DNA of 64,000 nucleotides from Flagellimonas alvinocaridis (GCF_004916895.1 NZ_SNTZ01000001.1:62001-126000), one strand, 5' to 3'. Positions 44,888 through 55,370 are shown, numbered from the stretch's first letter. Notes: generated by a model not told the origin, from the sequence alone. Numbers and translations: made by a program.

Positions 44888-47800
44888 CTATTCTGGGTTC
44901 ATCTCAAAAACTTGCAATGGTCCATCATTGTTTACCACGATTACAAAGTTGCGGTCCAATATTTTCATTGCCGTCATTTTTCTGGCATCGGCATTATTAA
45001 AGAATCCGCTTTCATTTCCCATCAGTGCTTTAAAAGTCCCTTGGCCATCTCCCAACAATAAAGCACCAGTACCGGCATCGTTTCTTGGGGTTTCTATTTC
45101 CGAAACAAAAAGGTTCCCTACTACCAATGCATCCAGATTACCGTCTCCATTAAAATCCTTGACCAAAATATCATTGATGTTGGACAACTGGGCCATTCTG
45201 GGCAGTTGATGTATCTTAAAGTCACCATTCCCCAAATTTTCAACATAAGAGGAAGCAAAAGTACTTGCTGTATAGTGCAATGCGCTTTTTAGATTTTGAT
45301 TTCCATACACCTCATCCAATTCCAAAGCGGCAAATACATTGTACTTCTTAAATTTTTCCTTGAGCATGGGCACCTGCTCTGACGAACAAGAAAATCCTCG
45401 CAAGGGATAATGCTTGTCATCATTGTAGTATCCCAAAACTATGTCATACTTCTCATTGCCATCAAAATCATTATAATAGATGTCAAAGGGTTTTTCCTTG
45501 GAAGTTTTGTACTTGTAGTTGAGCCCTAAGTTTCCGGCAATGTAATCCATATCACCATCATGATCAAAATCACCCTGTTCAATACTAAACCACCACCCCG
45601 AAGATTCCATTAAACCATTTGCGGTAACTTTACTCAAATGACCATTTTCGTTGTTAAAGATTGTAATGGGCATCCATTCGCCAACGAGGGTAAGGTCCAA
45701 ATCCCCATCTGCATCATAATCACTCCAAACCGCATCGGTCACCATACCAAGATTTTCCAATTCAGGAGCCACTTGTCTGGTCACATTCACCAATTGGCCA
45801 TTATTGTTCTGAAGAAGCATGCTACTGGCAGGTAACGGATATTGATGGGGCCAAAGCCTACCTCCCACAAAAAGATCTATATCCCCATCCATGTCATAAT
45901 CGGAAGCTTTCACCACAGATCCGCTATCCCTTCCAATGTTGGGGATTGCCGCTTTTGAAAAATTTCCCTTGCCATCATTCATGTAAAGGCGATCTACATA
46001 GCGAAAATCGTTCACTGGATATTCATTGCCTCCACTTACCACATATAAATCCAAATGCCCATCACCATTGATATCAACAAAAAGTGCATCGACATCCTCA
46101 AAAGGTTTTTCCTTATCCCAAAGTGTCTCGTTACTTTTTATAAAGTTTCCATTGCTTTGCTGGACAAATAAATTTGCAGGAAGCCCTGTGGCACCACCCA
46201 CAAAGACATCATCCAAACCATCTCCATTTACATCTCCCTTGGCCAGAGAAGGGCCAAACTGGGACATTTTATGGGGCAACAGCACTTGTATATCATAATC
46301 ATCAAACTTGTTTTCTTCGTGCTGATATTGCAATCCCACTATCTCACTTCCATCACTAAAGATTGGTACTTTTTCCTTATCTTTTATTGTATATGGTTTT
46401 CCTTCATCCATGGAAAGCTCCAATACTGAATTGGCCTTAACGTTGTACAAGAGAGTTTTGGTACCATTGGGCCATAGAACTGAAACGCTGTCCACCTGGG
46501 CATGATTACCTACTCCAAAATGCACATAGGGTTCACTGGTGGAGTAAATCCCCCTCACATTGGTTGTTTCCCCCAATTGGGATTCATTACCCAAATACAC
46601 ATTGACCTTGGCCCCAAAAACCGACTTATGGTCTTTGTCCTTTAACTTAATCCTGATGTAATTGGAGTTGCCCAATGACTCTGAATTGTTTCGATATACA
46701 AATGCTATTTCATTGATATTGTTGACCACCAAATCCAAGTCTCCATCATTATCAAAATCGGCGTATGCCGCTCCGTTGGAAAAGGATTCTTGGCTTAAAC
46801 CCCATTCCTCCCTGACTTTCTCGAACTGTAAGTTTCCCTTGTTTTTAAAAGCGTAGTTTTTTAGAGGTTGTGATGGAATTGGTTCAAGCGCCTTTTTAAG
46901 ATCGATAATATCAAAGATTGAGGCCAAATTTCCTCCATCAGGATGGTTTTTAATCCAATCTGCCCTTGTCTTTGCAATATATTCCGCTACTTTTTTATCT
47001 GCATCTGTGTTCCGTATTTCGCGTAGCAGACCATTGGTAACAAAGGCGTCTTTTAGACCATCATTATCAAAATCGGCAATAAGGTTTGACCAGCTCCAAT
47101 CGGTTGCCTCCATTCCCGTTATCTGTGCCACATCGCTGAATGTTCCATTCCCATTGTTCAGCTGAAGACTGTTGTACATGTATTGATAGTAACCACCATC
47201 GTTATACACATCCCAAAAAGAGTTGCGATCCATGCCGCTCATATTGGATTTCAGCCTATAATTGTCTTCAGAAACCATGTCCACCACAAAGATGTCCAAA
47301 AGGTTGTCGTTATTGATATCTGCAATATCCACTCCCATACTGAAGTATGAGATATGGTTCATGGCATTTTCTAGAGCATTTGTGAACGTACCATCTTGGT
47401 TATTGATGAACAAAAAGTCCGGGGCATAGAAATCATTGGCCACATAAAGATCAGTCCATCCATCATTGTTTATGTCACCCGCACAAACTCCATTGGGAAA
47501 CCCAACCATATCCAAACCTGCAGAAGCGGTAACATCCTCAAATTTATCATCTCCAAGGTTCCGATAGAATTTGAGATTGTATTGCTCTTGTAAGAGTGTT
47601 GTTCCCTTATAATCGGATAAGCTACCGGGATTGGGCGGTTGGATCAAAAGAAAAAGGTCTAACCATCCATCTTTGTCATAATCCAAAAAAGTGGCATGCC
47701 TAGTGCGCTGGTCATTGTCCACGCCAAACTTTTTGGCACTCTCCTCAAAAGTGCCATCCCCTTTGTTGATATAAAGAAGATTGGTACGCCATTTTGGTTT

Positions 47801-48229
47801 ATCATCATAGAGTTCTCGGCTTACATAGATATCCAAATGGCCATCATTGTTTACATCTGCAACGGTAACACCTGTGGACCAGCCACCGTCATCCTTTATT
47901 CCAGATTGCTCCGTGACATCCTTAAACTTTAAATTTCCTTGGTTAAGGTAAAGTTTGTCTGGAACCATGTTTCCAGCAAAATACAGGTCTTGGAGGCCAT
48001 CATTGTTAAAATCCCCAACCCCCACACCAGCACCTCCATAAAAATTGGCATAGCGAAGAATATTGTGCTCTTTAAGATCTCTTACCTCGTTAGAAAAAGA
48101 TATTCCCGTGTATTCGGAATCCATCAATGTAAAACGAGGCGAATCTTTCTTTTCCTGTGCAATGGCCACCCAAAAAGGGATAGCTGCCAGAGTCACCGTA
48201 AAAAACTGGCAAAGAGATAGCTTTAGCAT
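44888..48229 (-). CDS. VCBS/FG-GAP repeat protein with ASPIC/UnbV domain
   Basis: 1113 aa, with a signal peptide (~5-25). Many calcium-binding FG-GAP repeats of type DFNNDGLQDLYFAG, DVNNDGHLDIYVS, DFDNDGDLDLVVN form beta-propellers in two blocks (~60-480 and ~640-1100). Between them (~530-620) is an ASPIC/UnbV domain (NYIRIKLKDKDHKSVFGAKV ... VSVLWPNGTK). Such proteins follow SusC/SusD genes in marine Bacteroidota and are probably surface-exposed and glycan-binding. It lies 134 nt downstream of susD on the same strand. Confidence 0.92.
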   Translation of the reverse strand: MLKLSLCQFFTVTLAAIPFWVAIAQEKKDSPRFTLMDSEYTGISFSNEVRDLKEHNILRYANFYGGAGVGVGDFNNDGLQDLYFAGNMVPDKLYLNQGNLKFKDVTEQSGIKDDGGWSTGVTVADVNNDGHLDIYVSRELYDDKPKWRTNLLYINKGDGTFEESAKKFGVDNDQRTRHATFLDYDKDGWLDLFLLIQPPNPGSLSDYKGTTLLQEQYNLKFYRNLGDDKFEDVTASAGLDMVGFPNGVCAGDINNDGWTDLYVANDFYAPDFLFINNQDGTFTNALENAMNHISYFSMGVDIADINNDNLLDIFVVDMVSEDNYRLKSNMSGMDRNSFWDVYNDGGYYQYMYNSLQLNNGNGTFSDVAQITGMEATDWSWSNLIADFDNDGLKDAFVTNGLLREIRNTDADKKVAEYIAKTRADWIKNHPDGGNLASIFDIIDLKKALEPIPSQPLKNYAFKNKGNLQFEKVREEWGLSQESFSNGAAYADFDNDGDLDLVVNNINEIAFVYRNNSESLGNSNYIRIKLKDKDHKSVFGAKVNVYLGNESQLGETTNVRGIYSTSEPYVHFGVGNHAQVDSVSVLWPNGTKTLLYNVKANSVLELSMDEGKPYTIKDKEKVPIFSDGSEIVGLQYQHEENKFDDYDIQVLLPHKMSQFGPSLAKGDVNGDGLDDVFVGGATGLPANLFVQQSNGNFIKSNETLWDKEKPFEDVDALFVDINGDGHLDLYVVSGGNEYPVNDFRYVDRLYMNDGKGNFSKAAIPNIGRDSGSVVKASDYDMDGDIDLFVGGRLWPHQYPLPASSMLLQNNNGQLVNVTRQVAPELENLGMVTDAVWSDYDADGDLDLTLVGEWMPITIFNNENGHLSKVTANGLMESSGWWFSIEQGDFDHDGDMDYIAGNLGLNYKYKTSKEKPFDIYYNDFDGNEKYDIVLGYYNDDKHYPLRGFSCSSEQVPMLKEKFKKYNVFAALELDEVYGNQNLKSALHYTASTFASSYVENLGNGDFKIHQLPRMAQLSNINDILVKDFNGDGNLDALVVGNLFVSEIETPRNDAGTGALLLGDGQGTFKALMGNESGFFNNADARKMTAMKILDRNFVIVVNNDGPLQVFEMNPE

Positions 48230-48363
48230 TGATCAAATGAATTTATTTCCTTGAAAATATAGCAAAAATAAAGGGAAGTTTCCTTCCCTTTATCAACTAC
48301 TAACTCAGCTTAAAATTAACTTGAAAATTAAACTTAAAGTTTATAAAAACTACTGATTGGTTC

Positions 48364-49884
48364 CTACTGAGCATCCCACCAAACACGAGTGGTCAAGACG
48401 TCTGGTCCTTGACGTGAAATGGCCTCGTTATAGTTTTCAGGGTTGTTTACCTGCTCACTTTCCGAATAGGTCAACCTTCTTGGAATGGTACCATTGGTAA
48501 CATTACCAGGATAGTTTACGGGAACCAAAACTGGGAAACCAGTTCTTCTCCAGTTGGAGAATGATTCGTACTCATTCAAGAAAGTGGCGGCCCAATACTG
48601 TGTATTGATTTGCTCCAAGGCATTACCAGCATCATAAGGGTTATTAGCCAAATAGTCATCAATGTCGGCAGAGGCAATTTCACCTCCAGGTCCGTACATG
48701 GCCAACATTTCCATAGCAGCCCTAACGCCATTGTTGTAATGGGTCTCGGCATCACCAGCAAGTCCCCATCTTACATTGGCCTCAGCCAACATAAACTCAA
48801 CTTCGGCATAGGTTTGGAAGAACATTGGAGCATCAACTCCTGTAATTAACAACCTATTAGGCTCTGAATATGCTTGAACATTGGTTTCTCCTGTAAGATC
48901 TTCCAACAATCCAGCATCCAATCCATTAGGAAGTCCTTTTTGCGCTGCAGGATCTAAACGCTCAGCATCAGTCCTTTCTGTATCATCACCAACACTTAGA
49001 GGCAAGGATCCCAAAACGGTCAGTCTAGGATCACCGTTGTTGATCATAAAATCAACAAATGTCTTACTTAGACGTGGATTTCCATCAGCAAGGAAAACTT
49101 CTCCGTTTCCATTTTGGTTGATTCCCTCTGGACCATTGGAATGAGGCACATAAAAAATATCTGCGTTAGACTCCATAACCCCACCATTGATAGCTTTGGT
49201 TACCCAAGCTTGGGCACCGGCAGGATCTACTTTGATCAAACGGAATCCCAATCGTAACATTAGGGAATTTGCCAAACGCTTCCATTTGCCTTGATCCCCA
49301 TTATAAATTACATCTGCCGAACCAAAACCTGAAGTTCCAGACCCTAAGGCAGCAGCAGACTCTTCCAATTCTTTTAGCATGTCTGCATAAATTTCACTCT
49401 GCGGATCATATTTAGGCTGCACAATCTGTCCAATTACAGCCTTACCTGCTTCGCTGTAAGGGATGTCTCCGTAAAGGTCTGTCAATCTGGAAAAAGCAAA
49501 AACTCGCAAAATACGTGTAATGGCTTTCATTTCATCAGGACTACTTTCGGTATCCAATTGAAGCAACATATCTTCAACTTGCTTCACTACCCCAGTATAA
49601 TATCTGTCCATTAGAGAGGAAGCATATCCTCTGTTCCAAGTATACTTATCACCACTCCAGTACCCAGCCGTTGTAGCAATGTGCTGCATCATGGTGGATT
49701 GGTATATTAAGTTGGCCCTCCAGTTGTCGTAACGCTCACTGGACGCCAACAATATTGCCGCTGTAAGTTTATTGGCAACATCTACCTGGACCGGTTTCGT
49801 TGGATTAACGTTCACGTCTTCAAAGCCCTCGTCACATGCTCCGAGCAAGAAGACAAACAATATGATATAAATTGATCTTTTCAT
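48364..49884 (-). CDS. SusD/RagB-like surface glycan-binding lipoprotein
   Basis: 506 aa with a lipoprotein signal (MKRSIYIILFVFLLGACDEG, lipidated Cys17). The TPR-rich SusD fold is seen in RILRVFAFSRLTDLYGDIPY, FAEVEFMLAEANVRWG-type QTYAEVEFMLAEANVRWGLA and the closing segment with FLNEYESFSNWRRTGFPVLV. It caps the SusC pore and captures an oligosaccharide. It lies 11 nt downstream of the susC gene, hence one operon. Confidence 0.95.
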   Translation of the reverse strand: MKRSIYIILFVFLLGACDEGFEDVNVNPTKPVQVDVANKLTAAILLASSERYDNWRANLIYQSTMMQHIATTAGYWSGDKYTWNRGYASSLMDRYYTGVVKQVEDMLLQLDTESSPDEMKAITRILRVFAFSRLTDLYGDIPYSEAGKAVIGQIVQPKYDPQSEIYADMLKELEESAAALGSGTSGFGSADVIYNGDQGKWKRLANSLMLRLGFRLIKVDPAGAQAWVTKAINGGVMESNADIFYVPHSNGPEGINQNGNGEVFLADGNPRLSKTFVDFMINNGDPRLTVLGSLPLSVGDDTERTDAERLDPAAQKGLPNGLDAGLLEDLTGETNVQAYSEPNRLLITGVDAPMFFQTYAEVEFMLAEANVRWGLAGDAETHYNNGVRAAMEMLAMYGPGGEIASADIDDYLANNPYDAGNALEQINTQYWAATFLNEYESFSNWRRTGFPVLVPVNYPGNVTNGTIPRRLTYSESEQVNNPENYNEAISRQGPDVLTTRVWWDAQ

Positions 49885-49895
49885 AATTCTTTTTT

Positions 49896-52800
49896 TTAAA
49901 ACTTAATGTTGCAACTTACTCCATAGCTTCTAGACGAAGGAACACCAAAATATTCAAGACCTTGTGAATTTCCAGAGTTATAAGCACTTTCTGGATCCAC
50001 ATTATCTATACTTCTCTTGATGTAAAATAGGTTCTGACCTATTAAACTCACATTAACACTGCTCAAGAACGTCTTATCCAATATTTTGCTTGGAAGTGAA
50101 TAGCCTAAGCTTATTTGTCTAAACTTGATATAATCTGAATCTTCCACGAAATACTCAGCAATATCGTTTACACGACCGTAGTAAGTTTCCAAATTCGCTG
50201 GAGTTACGGTAGTCGTAAAGGAAGTTCCCGTACCAGTATCCGCATTGAAAGTAGAACCATCGATTCCCGTAACGCTCAAGCCATTTTCCCTACCATTAAG
50301 AGTCTCTTTATGAAGTCCAGCCCCATAAGCAACAGTATTGGTACCTGAGAACAATTGACCTCCAAACTTACCATCAATCAAGAAACTTAAACTTAAGTTC
50401 TTATATCGGAATGTATTGGTAAAACCTACTTGCCAAGGTGGAACACCTTGACCCAAGATTTTTCTTTCTCCTTGTCTTGGGATTGGAACACCATCTCCAT
50501 CCAAATCATATACAATGTTTCCGTCGTTATCCCTAACAAAAGAAGTTCCGAATATTACACCGTAGCGCTCCCCAACAACATGGGAAATGTTCACGTTCTG
50601 CGTACGTGGCTCATCCAAGGTCACATTTCCGTTCTCTGGGTTGGTTGCCGTTACCAAACCTTCGTTGAATGAAGCGTTTACAGAAGTATTCCACTCAAAG
50701 TTGGCATTACGTATTGGAGTACCGGAAAGCAACACTTCCACACCTTTGTTCTCAATCTTACCAAGGTTTGCAGTTGCATTGTTGTACCCTGAAGCTATGG
50801 AAGTTGTAACATTTACAATATCATCTGTAGTTTCATTGGTATAGTACGCCAAATCCAAGGACAGTCTGTTTCCAAAGAAGCGAGCATCAACACCTACTTC
50901 CACTTCACTCTTATTCCATGGCACCAAATTGGCATTTGGAACAGTACCACCAGTAACCCTACCTAGAGGCTGACCCAAGTGCCCTTGACCAAATATCTCA
51001 TAAGTCAAGGCCAACTGATAGGCCGAATCAGCTCCACCAGCTGTTTGCGCATAACCACCACGTAACTTCAAGAAATCTATGGCAGTTGGCATTTCAAACA
51101 TGTCCGAAAGAATCAAACTGGCATTCACCGAAGAGTAAAAATCATTGTTTGGTGTGGTCTTGCCTGGGAAAGAAAGTGTGGAGAACCAGTCATTTCTTCC
51201 TGTGAAGGTCAAGAACGCATAGTCTTTATATGAGAATTCAACAGACCCGTAAAGCGACCCTATTTCTCTTTCGCTATACTCCCTACTTCTTCCTTGATTG
51301 GTCAAGTTTGCAACATCTTCCAAACCAGGAACGATGAATTGGGAACCATCCAGTCTAAGTCTTTCAAACTCAATAGAGTTTTTGTTGGCACCAAAAAATG
51401 CAGAAACACCAAATGCATCTGTGATATCCTTATCAATACCCAACATCAAGTCAGAATCTATCTGGGAATATATACGTTCTTCTTCGTTCATGGCTCCAAG
51501 AGGAGTATAAGCTGTTCCCCAAGGCTCCACACCTGTAGACTTTCTTGTATAGTGGTCAATACCAACCCTACCTGTTAAATATAACCAGTCTAAGATGTCG
51601 TAACGAAGCGACGTAGAAGCAATAATCCTGTTCTTGGTATCCTCATTCCTAAAATTATAGGCGGCCCAATATGGGTTTTGGGAGAATGTATTATCAGAAT
51701 ATGACCTTTCCCTACCATCTTCATCCGCACCAGGATTCATAAACCTTACATCCACGTTGGGAGAAAGAAGTCCCACAGTATAGTTGGCATTACCAGGTGC
51801 ATCTGAAAGTCTTGGTCTGTTCATTACATCTTCCACGATGTATTTGGCATTGATCTGCGCAGTAAGTTTTTCATTCAATACTGCCCCGGCATTCAAGGAG
51901 AATGTTTTTCTGTTCAAACCAGAATTGGGAACAACATCATCATTGGAAAGATCAGAGGCCGAAAACCTAAAGTTCAAATCTTCCGATCCACTGGACAATG
52001 CCACAGTGTTAATAAAGGTAGAACCTGTCCTGTAGAAGTGATCGTAGTTGCTTCCCACATATGAATATGGTCTTTCAACACCATCCCACTGCACCACAGA
52101 GGACCCATCCAATCTAGAACCCCAAGCGGAGTTACCAAAAGCCAAAGCTTCAGCTTGGGAAGTAGGCGCTTCACCAAATCTACCTTGACCATACTCGGTC
52201 TGAAAATCAACAAGACTGGTGTTGACCTTATCAAACTGGACTGAGGTACTGAATTCAACCCCAAAACCTTTTTGATCTCTACCACTCTTTGTAGTAATCA
52301 AGATTACACCGTTACCACCCCTAGATCCGTAGAGTGCAGTAGCCGAACCACCTTTTAGCACAGATACCGACTCGATATCATCTGGGTTGATACTGGAGAT
52401 ACCGTCACCTCCATCATTACCTCCCCACAAACTTGCGGCTCCGTTGTTGTCGTTTCCAATAGGAATACCATCAACAACATACAATGGCTGGTTGTTTCCT
52501 GTAAGAGTACTGTTACCCCTAATGATAACCCTACTGGAACCTGCGGCCCCTGTTGAGTTTTGGGTAATGTTCACCCCCGCAATCTTACCTTGAAGCGCAT
52601 TGATCGCGTTTGGGGTTTTGATCGAAGAAATTTCTTCGCCCCCAACTTCAGTAAGGGAGTACCCCAATGCCTTGGTTTCTTTCCTGATACCCAAAGCGGT
52701 CACCACCACTTCACCAAGTTGCTCTGCATCTTCCTGCATAGTCAGGTTGATTGAGGTTCTTCCGTTCGCCGGAACCTCAACAGTTCGCATTCCCAATGAA

Positions 52801-53018
52801 GAAAACACCAAGGTTGCATTTCCGCCTGATACGGTTATGCTGTAGTTTCCATCAAAATCCGATGATACACCATTACTGGTTCCTTTTTCAACAATGTTGA
52901 CTCCAGGAAGCGGAACCCCCGCTTCATCAGAAACCGTTCCGGTAATTGTTTGCGCCAAAGCCCCCTGTATAGAGAACAACACCGCAAAAACAAGTACATA
53001 CTTTAGTTTTTGAATCAT
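49896..53018 (-). CDS. SusC/RagA-type TonB-dependent outer-membrane transporter
   Basis: 1040 aa. It has a signal peptide, a carboxypeptidase-D-regulatory-like domain (TITGTVSDEAGVPLPGVNIV), a plug domain (ETKALGYSLTEVGGEEISSI ... ISSINPDDIESVSVLKGGSA, then ALYGSRGGNGVILITTK), and a 22-strand barrel ending in SYGVSCNIKF with a C-terminal Phe. It imports oligosaccharides with energy from TonB. One copy of the recurrent locus motif lies ~100 nt upstream. Confidence 0.96.
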   Translation of the reverse strand: MIQKLKYVLVFAVLFSIQGALAQTITGTVSDEAGVPLPGVNIVEKGTSNGVSSDFDGNYSITVSGGNATLVFSSLGMRTVEVPANGRTSINLTMQEDAEQLGEVVVTALGIRKETKALGYSLTEVGGEEISSIKTPNAINALQGKIAGVNITQNSTGAAGSSRVIIRGNSTLTGNNQPLYVVDGIPIGNDNNGAASLWGGNDGGDGISSINPDDIESVSVLKGGSATALYGSRGGNGVILITTKSGRDQKGFGVEFSTSVQFDKVNTSLVDFQTEYGQGRFGEAPTSQAEALAFGNSAWGSRLDGSSVVQWDGVERPYSYVGSNYDHFYRTGSTFINTVALSSGSEDLNFRFSASDLSNDDVVPNSGLNRKTFSLNAGAVLNEKLTAQINAKYIVEDVMNRPRLSDAPGNANYTVGLLSPNVDVRFMNPGADEDGRERSYSDNTFSQNPYWAAYNFRNEDTKNRIIASTSLRYDILDWLYLTGRVGIDHYTRKSTGVEPWGTAYTPLGAMNEEERIYSQIDSDLMLGIDKDITDAFGVSAFFGANKNSIEFERLRLDGSQFIVPGLEDVANLTNQGRSREYSEREIGSLYGSVEFSYKDYAFLTFTGRNDWFSTLSFPGKTTPNNDFYSSVNASLILSDMFEMPTAIDFLKLRGGYAQTAGGADSAYQLALTYEIFGQGHLGQPLGRVTGGTVPNANLVPWNKSEVEVGVDARFFGNRLSLDLAYYTNETTDDIVNVTTSIASGYNNATANLGKIENKGVEVLLSGTPIRNANFEWNTSVNASFNEGLVTATNPENGNVTLDEPRTQNVNISHVVGERYGVIFGTSFVRDNDGNIVYDLDGDGVPIPRQGERKILGQGVPPWQVGFTNTFRYKNLSLSFLIDGKFGGQLFSGTNTVAYGAGLHKETLNGRENGLSVTGIDGSTFNADTGTGTSFTTTVTPANLETYYGRVNDIAEYFVEDSDYIKFRQISLGYSLPSKILDKTFLSSVNVSLIGQNLFYIKRSIDNVDPESAYNSGNSQGLEYFGVPSSRSYGVSCNIKF

Positions 53019-53114
53019 GTTAGTTTTTTTTGTTTGATTGTTAGATAATAGTCGAGTTTAATTAACTTAAAGTTAACACAAAAAGTGAAAATCCCCAATA
53101 CTTGGAGATTCCTG

Positions 53115-53136
53115 AAAAATTTTCGACCAACAACGG
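53115..53136 (-). promoter_or_regulatory. Recurrent locus motif, copy 1 (upstream of susC)
   Basis: AAAAATTTTCGACCAACAAC on the plus strand, about 97 nt upstream of the susC ATG. It shares the A/T tract plus GACCAAC core with copies at 53469, 55308 and 60926. All have the same orientation relative to the minus-strand genes. Confidence 0.45.
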
Positions 53137-53361
53137 AGGTGAAAGGCCGAATGGCATATTTATTTCTTAAAATGACAAATGATTAGTTTTTAAAATGGCA
53201 ATGCCCTAAAATAAGCGTTTACAAATTGCATTTTTATTAATGCGTCTTTTAAGGTAGAACCACGCAATATCCCTACCAAGACCCAAACCCCTTAAGATTA
53301 TGACCATTAGGCAAAAGCTTTCGCCAAACAATTATTTTACATTGCAGAGACCACACAAAAT

Positions 53362-53394
53362 AAGACCGGCCAACTTAAAAAGTTGGCCGGTCTT
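53362..53394 (-). terminator. Terminator-like 15-bp inverted repeat
   Basis: A perfect 15-bp stem with a 3-nt loop. On the minus strand it is followed by TATTTTGT, a weak U-tract. It sits after the 53605-54069 gene. Confidence 0.65.
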
Positions 53395-53468
53395 TAGGCA
53401 ATTAACTAAAACTAAAGTATTCATACTGATTACTAGTCTTAAAAGTGCTACAATAGAATCTAGTGGAG

Positions 53469-53490
53469 AAAAAATTTAGACCAACGACTA
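53469..53490 (-). promoter_or_regulatory. Recurrent locus motif, copy 2
   Basis: AAAAAATTTAGACCAACGAC on the plus strand, between the GH20b-like gene and the terminator, ~450 nt upstream of susC. Nearly identical to copy 4. Confidence 0.4.
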
Positions 53491-53604
53491 CGCTTGATAG
53501 CTCAACATCAAGGACCTAGATTACAAAAAGATTCCCGAACAGGTTTAATCCGGTAACTCCCTCAATTTTAATTGATAATAAAAAACATGTGGATTCTCTA
53601 CCTA

Positions 53605-54069
53605 TTAGCGATAGCTTTCCTGAATTTCAATTGCAGGTACTTTCCAAACCATTTCCTTGGTTTCTGGTATATTGGAAAGCAAGGTTGCCAGCTTTTCCTG
53701 CGCATGTTCAAACCCTTCCCGGGAAGAGGATTCCATGATAATACGATTGGATGTTACGGACAAAAGGTAAGCCCCTTCTTCCAACTCAGGGTTCATTTTA
53801 AGCAAAACATAGTTCTTCTCGGGCTCTTGCGCTGCAATTTTTGGCTCCCATCCCATCACTTCTTGAAACATGGGCTTCAGCACAAACAAAGAAGTGTCAT
53901 CGGTTTGGGAGTCAAACACAAAATAGGTTTCCCTTGTAAGCTCAAATTGCTGTTTGCTTCCATTTTCTTTAGCCTGAACATGTCTTGGTGGTGCCCCTAT
54001 ATTATCCAAACAAGATAAGGCCAAAAGAGCTACAAGAAACGCAATAACCACTTGTTTGTTCATAAGCAT
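53605..54069 (-). CDS. Lipoprotein resembling an isolated GH20 domain 2
   Basis: 154 aa with a lipoprotein signal (VIAFLVALLALSCLDN, lipidated Cys at ~20). The rest resembles the non-catalytic N-terminal domain of beta-hexosaminidases (GH20b): a NYVLLKMNPELEEGAYLLSV segment followed by NRIIMESSSREGFEHAQEKL. No catalytic TIM barrel follows; the frame ends properly and the next gene is unrelated. It starts 1 nt after the CBM9-like gene, so it is probably co-transcribed. Function is unknown; a small binding or partner role is possible. Confidence 0.6.
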   Translation of the reverse strand: MLMNKQVVIAFLVALLALSCLDNIGAPPRHVQAKENGSKQQFELTRETYFVFDSQTDDTSLFVLKPMFQEVMGWEPKIAAQEPEKNYVLLKMNPELEEGAYLLSVTSNRIIMESSSREGFEHAQEKLATLLSNIPETKEMVWKVPAIEIQESYR

Positions 54070-54070
54070 G

Positions 54071-55141
54071 TTATTTTATGGGATAATATTTACCATCTTC
54101 AGTAATGATATATGACTTGCCTGTAAATGGACTTTTGGCTTGTATGGACCATCCAACCCTATGCACCTCCATATCCAATTCAACTTTTGTCCCATCCTCC
54201 AATACTGGCCTTGAATCAAGTTCAGCCAAATCCGTAGCCCATTTCCCATTCTTTGAACGATGTTCTTTCTGTGCCCTGTATAATTTGTACAGCAGCCATC
54301 TGATTTGCTCGTCTCGTGGAATAACAAAGGAATCCTCATCACCTGCAACATTTGGGGAAAAATAGGCATATCCCCAATGTTCTGGCTCGTGCATGTTGAT
54401 TACCCCTTGTGGGGACCACACCCAATTATATTCCCTGAGAAACTTCCCATTGACATCCTTTTTTCTACCATATTTCCCATTCGTCAACTCAAAGTCCCAG
54501 TTAACCCTGGAAAAGTTTACCCGCCAAAACTCACCTTCCGGTATTTTGTTACCTCCACTGGCCTCTGTAAGGACAGACCAAGGCATGGCCACCTCCACGC
54601 TCCAACCTTTGTCCATATCACTTGGATCATTAAGGGAGCCATCAATATGTACCGCCGATTTAAGACCAAGAATTTCCCAACTATCCACTACGGGGCTATG
54701 CTCCCTGTAAGGCTTGGTCAGATAAAGATCCCAAACCGTGTTGAGGGCATTCATTTCAAATTCATAATAATTATGGGTGTCTCCATCTGGGTCAATAAAT
54801 ATCTCAAAATCGTTGTTGTAAAAAATAACCGTATCCCTTTGTTTCAGGTTTGCCCATACATGGGGCTCCTTAAGCTCGGCAAAGAAGTACATATAATTTT
54901 CATCCCACAACATGCGCACGTTAGTTTGGTAGGCAGGTGATTTAACACCTTCGATATCTATGAAGTTTTCGGAGACTTGGGCTTTTTCCCATGCCATCTC
55001 TTTGGCTTGCCCATCTATGGTAAGAGGTTCTTCAGCTTTATACACTACTATGGACCGGGGTTCTTTTATTCCCTGACCCAAGCCTATTGCATACCCACAC
55101 ATTACCAAAATAAAAAAAAGCCTTTGAGCCATGCCCTTCAT
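54071..55141 (-). CDS. Carbohydrate-binding family 9-like protein
   Basis: 356 aa with a signal peptide. Residues ~25-260 match the CBM9-like domain: IDGQAKEMAWEKAQVSENFI, MLWDENYMYFFAELKEPHVW, NNDFEIFIDPDGDTHNYYEF and GWSVEVAMPWSVL. The C-terminal ~90 residues are an extra helical/strand part (RWLLYKLYRAQKEHRSKNGK). It is probably periplasmic or secreted and binds sugar ends. It heads the minus-strand pair with the GH20b-like lipoprotein and is divergent from the sensor kinase. Confidence 0.85.
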   Translation of the reverse strand: MKGMAQRLFFILVMCGYAIGLGQGIKEPRSIVVYKAEEPLTIDGQAKEMAWEKAQVSENFIDIEGVKSPAYQTNVRMLWDENYMYFFAELKEPHVWANLKQRDTVIFYNNDFEIFIDPDGDTHNYYEFEMNALNTVWDLYLTKPYREHSPVVDSWEILGLKSAVHIDGSLNDPSDMDKGWSVEVAMPWSVLTEASGGNKIPEGEFWRVNFSRVNWDFELTNGKYGRKKDVNGKFLREYNWVWSPQGVINMHEPEHWGYAYFSPNVAGDEDSFVIPRDEQIRWLLYKLYRAQKEHRSKNGKWATDLAELDSRPVLEDGTKVELDMEVHRVGWSIQAKSPFTGKSYIITEDGKYYPIK

Positions 55142-55307
55142 TTATCCACTATTGTTTTCGCATCTAGTATTACATTGATTGCAAACACATTATGACCGGG
55201 ACTCCTTCAATGAAAATAAATTCCTTTCTTTGCCAAAAATGGAACCTTGGGCCAAAATGGTGTTTGAATCATGGTAAAAATTCCTAATTTAATCTGTATT
55301 TACAGTT

Positions 55308-55327
55308 CTTTATTAGACCAATGACAG
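55308..55327 (-). promoter_or_regulatory. Recurrent locus motif, copy 3 (between CBM9 gene and sensor kinase)
   Basis: CTTTATTAGACCAATGACAG on the plus strand, in the divergent gap 55142-55370, ~167 nt upstream of the CBM9 ATG and ~44 nt before the kinase ATG. The weakest of the four copies (one mismatch in the core). Confidence 0.35.
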
Positions 55328-55370
55328 CTGACCGAGGACAAATGTTTAAAAAAAGTAACCTTTTGTTTTA

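Larger units (their letters stand above)
53019..53604. other. Regulatory gap upstream of susC
   Basis: 586 bp with no gene. It holds two copies of the recurrent motif (53115, 53469) and a 15-bp inverted repeat (AAGACCGGCCAACTT at 53362-53376 with its complement at 53380-53394) that reads as a terminator on the minus strand (followed by TATTTTGT), separating the lipoprotein/CBM9 transcript from susC. Confidence 0.6.
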
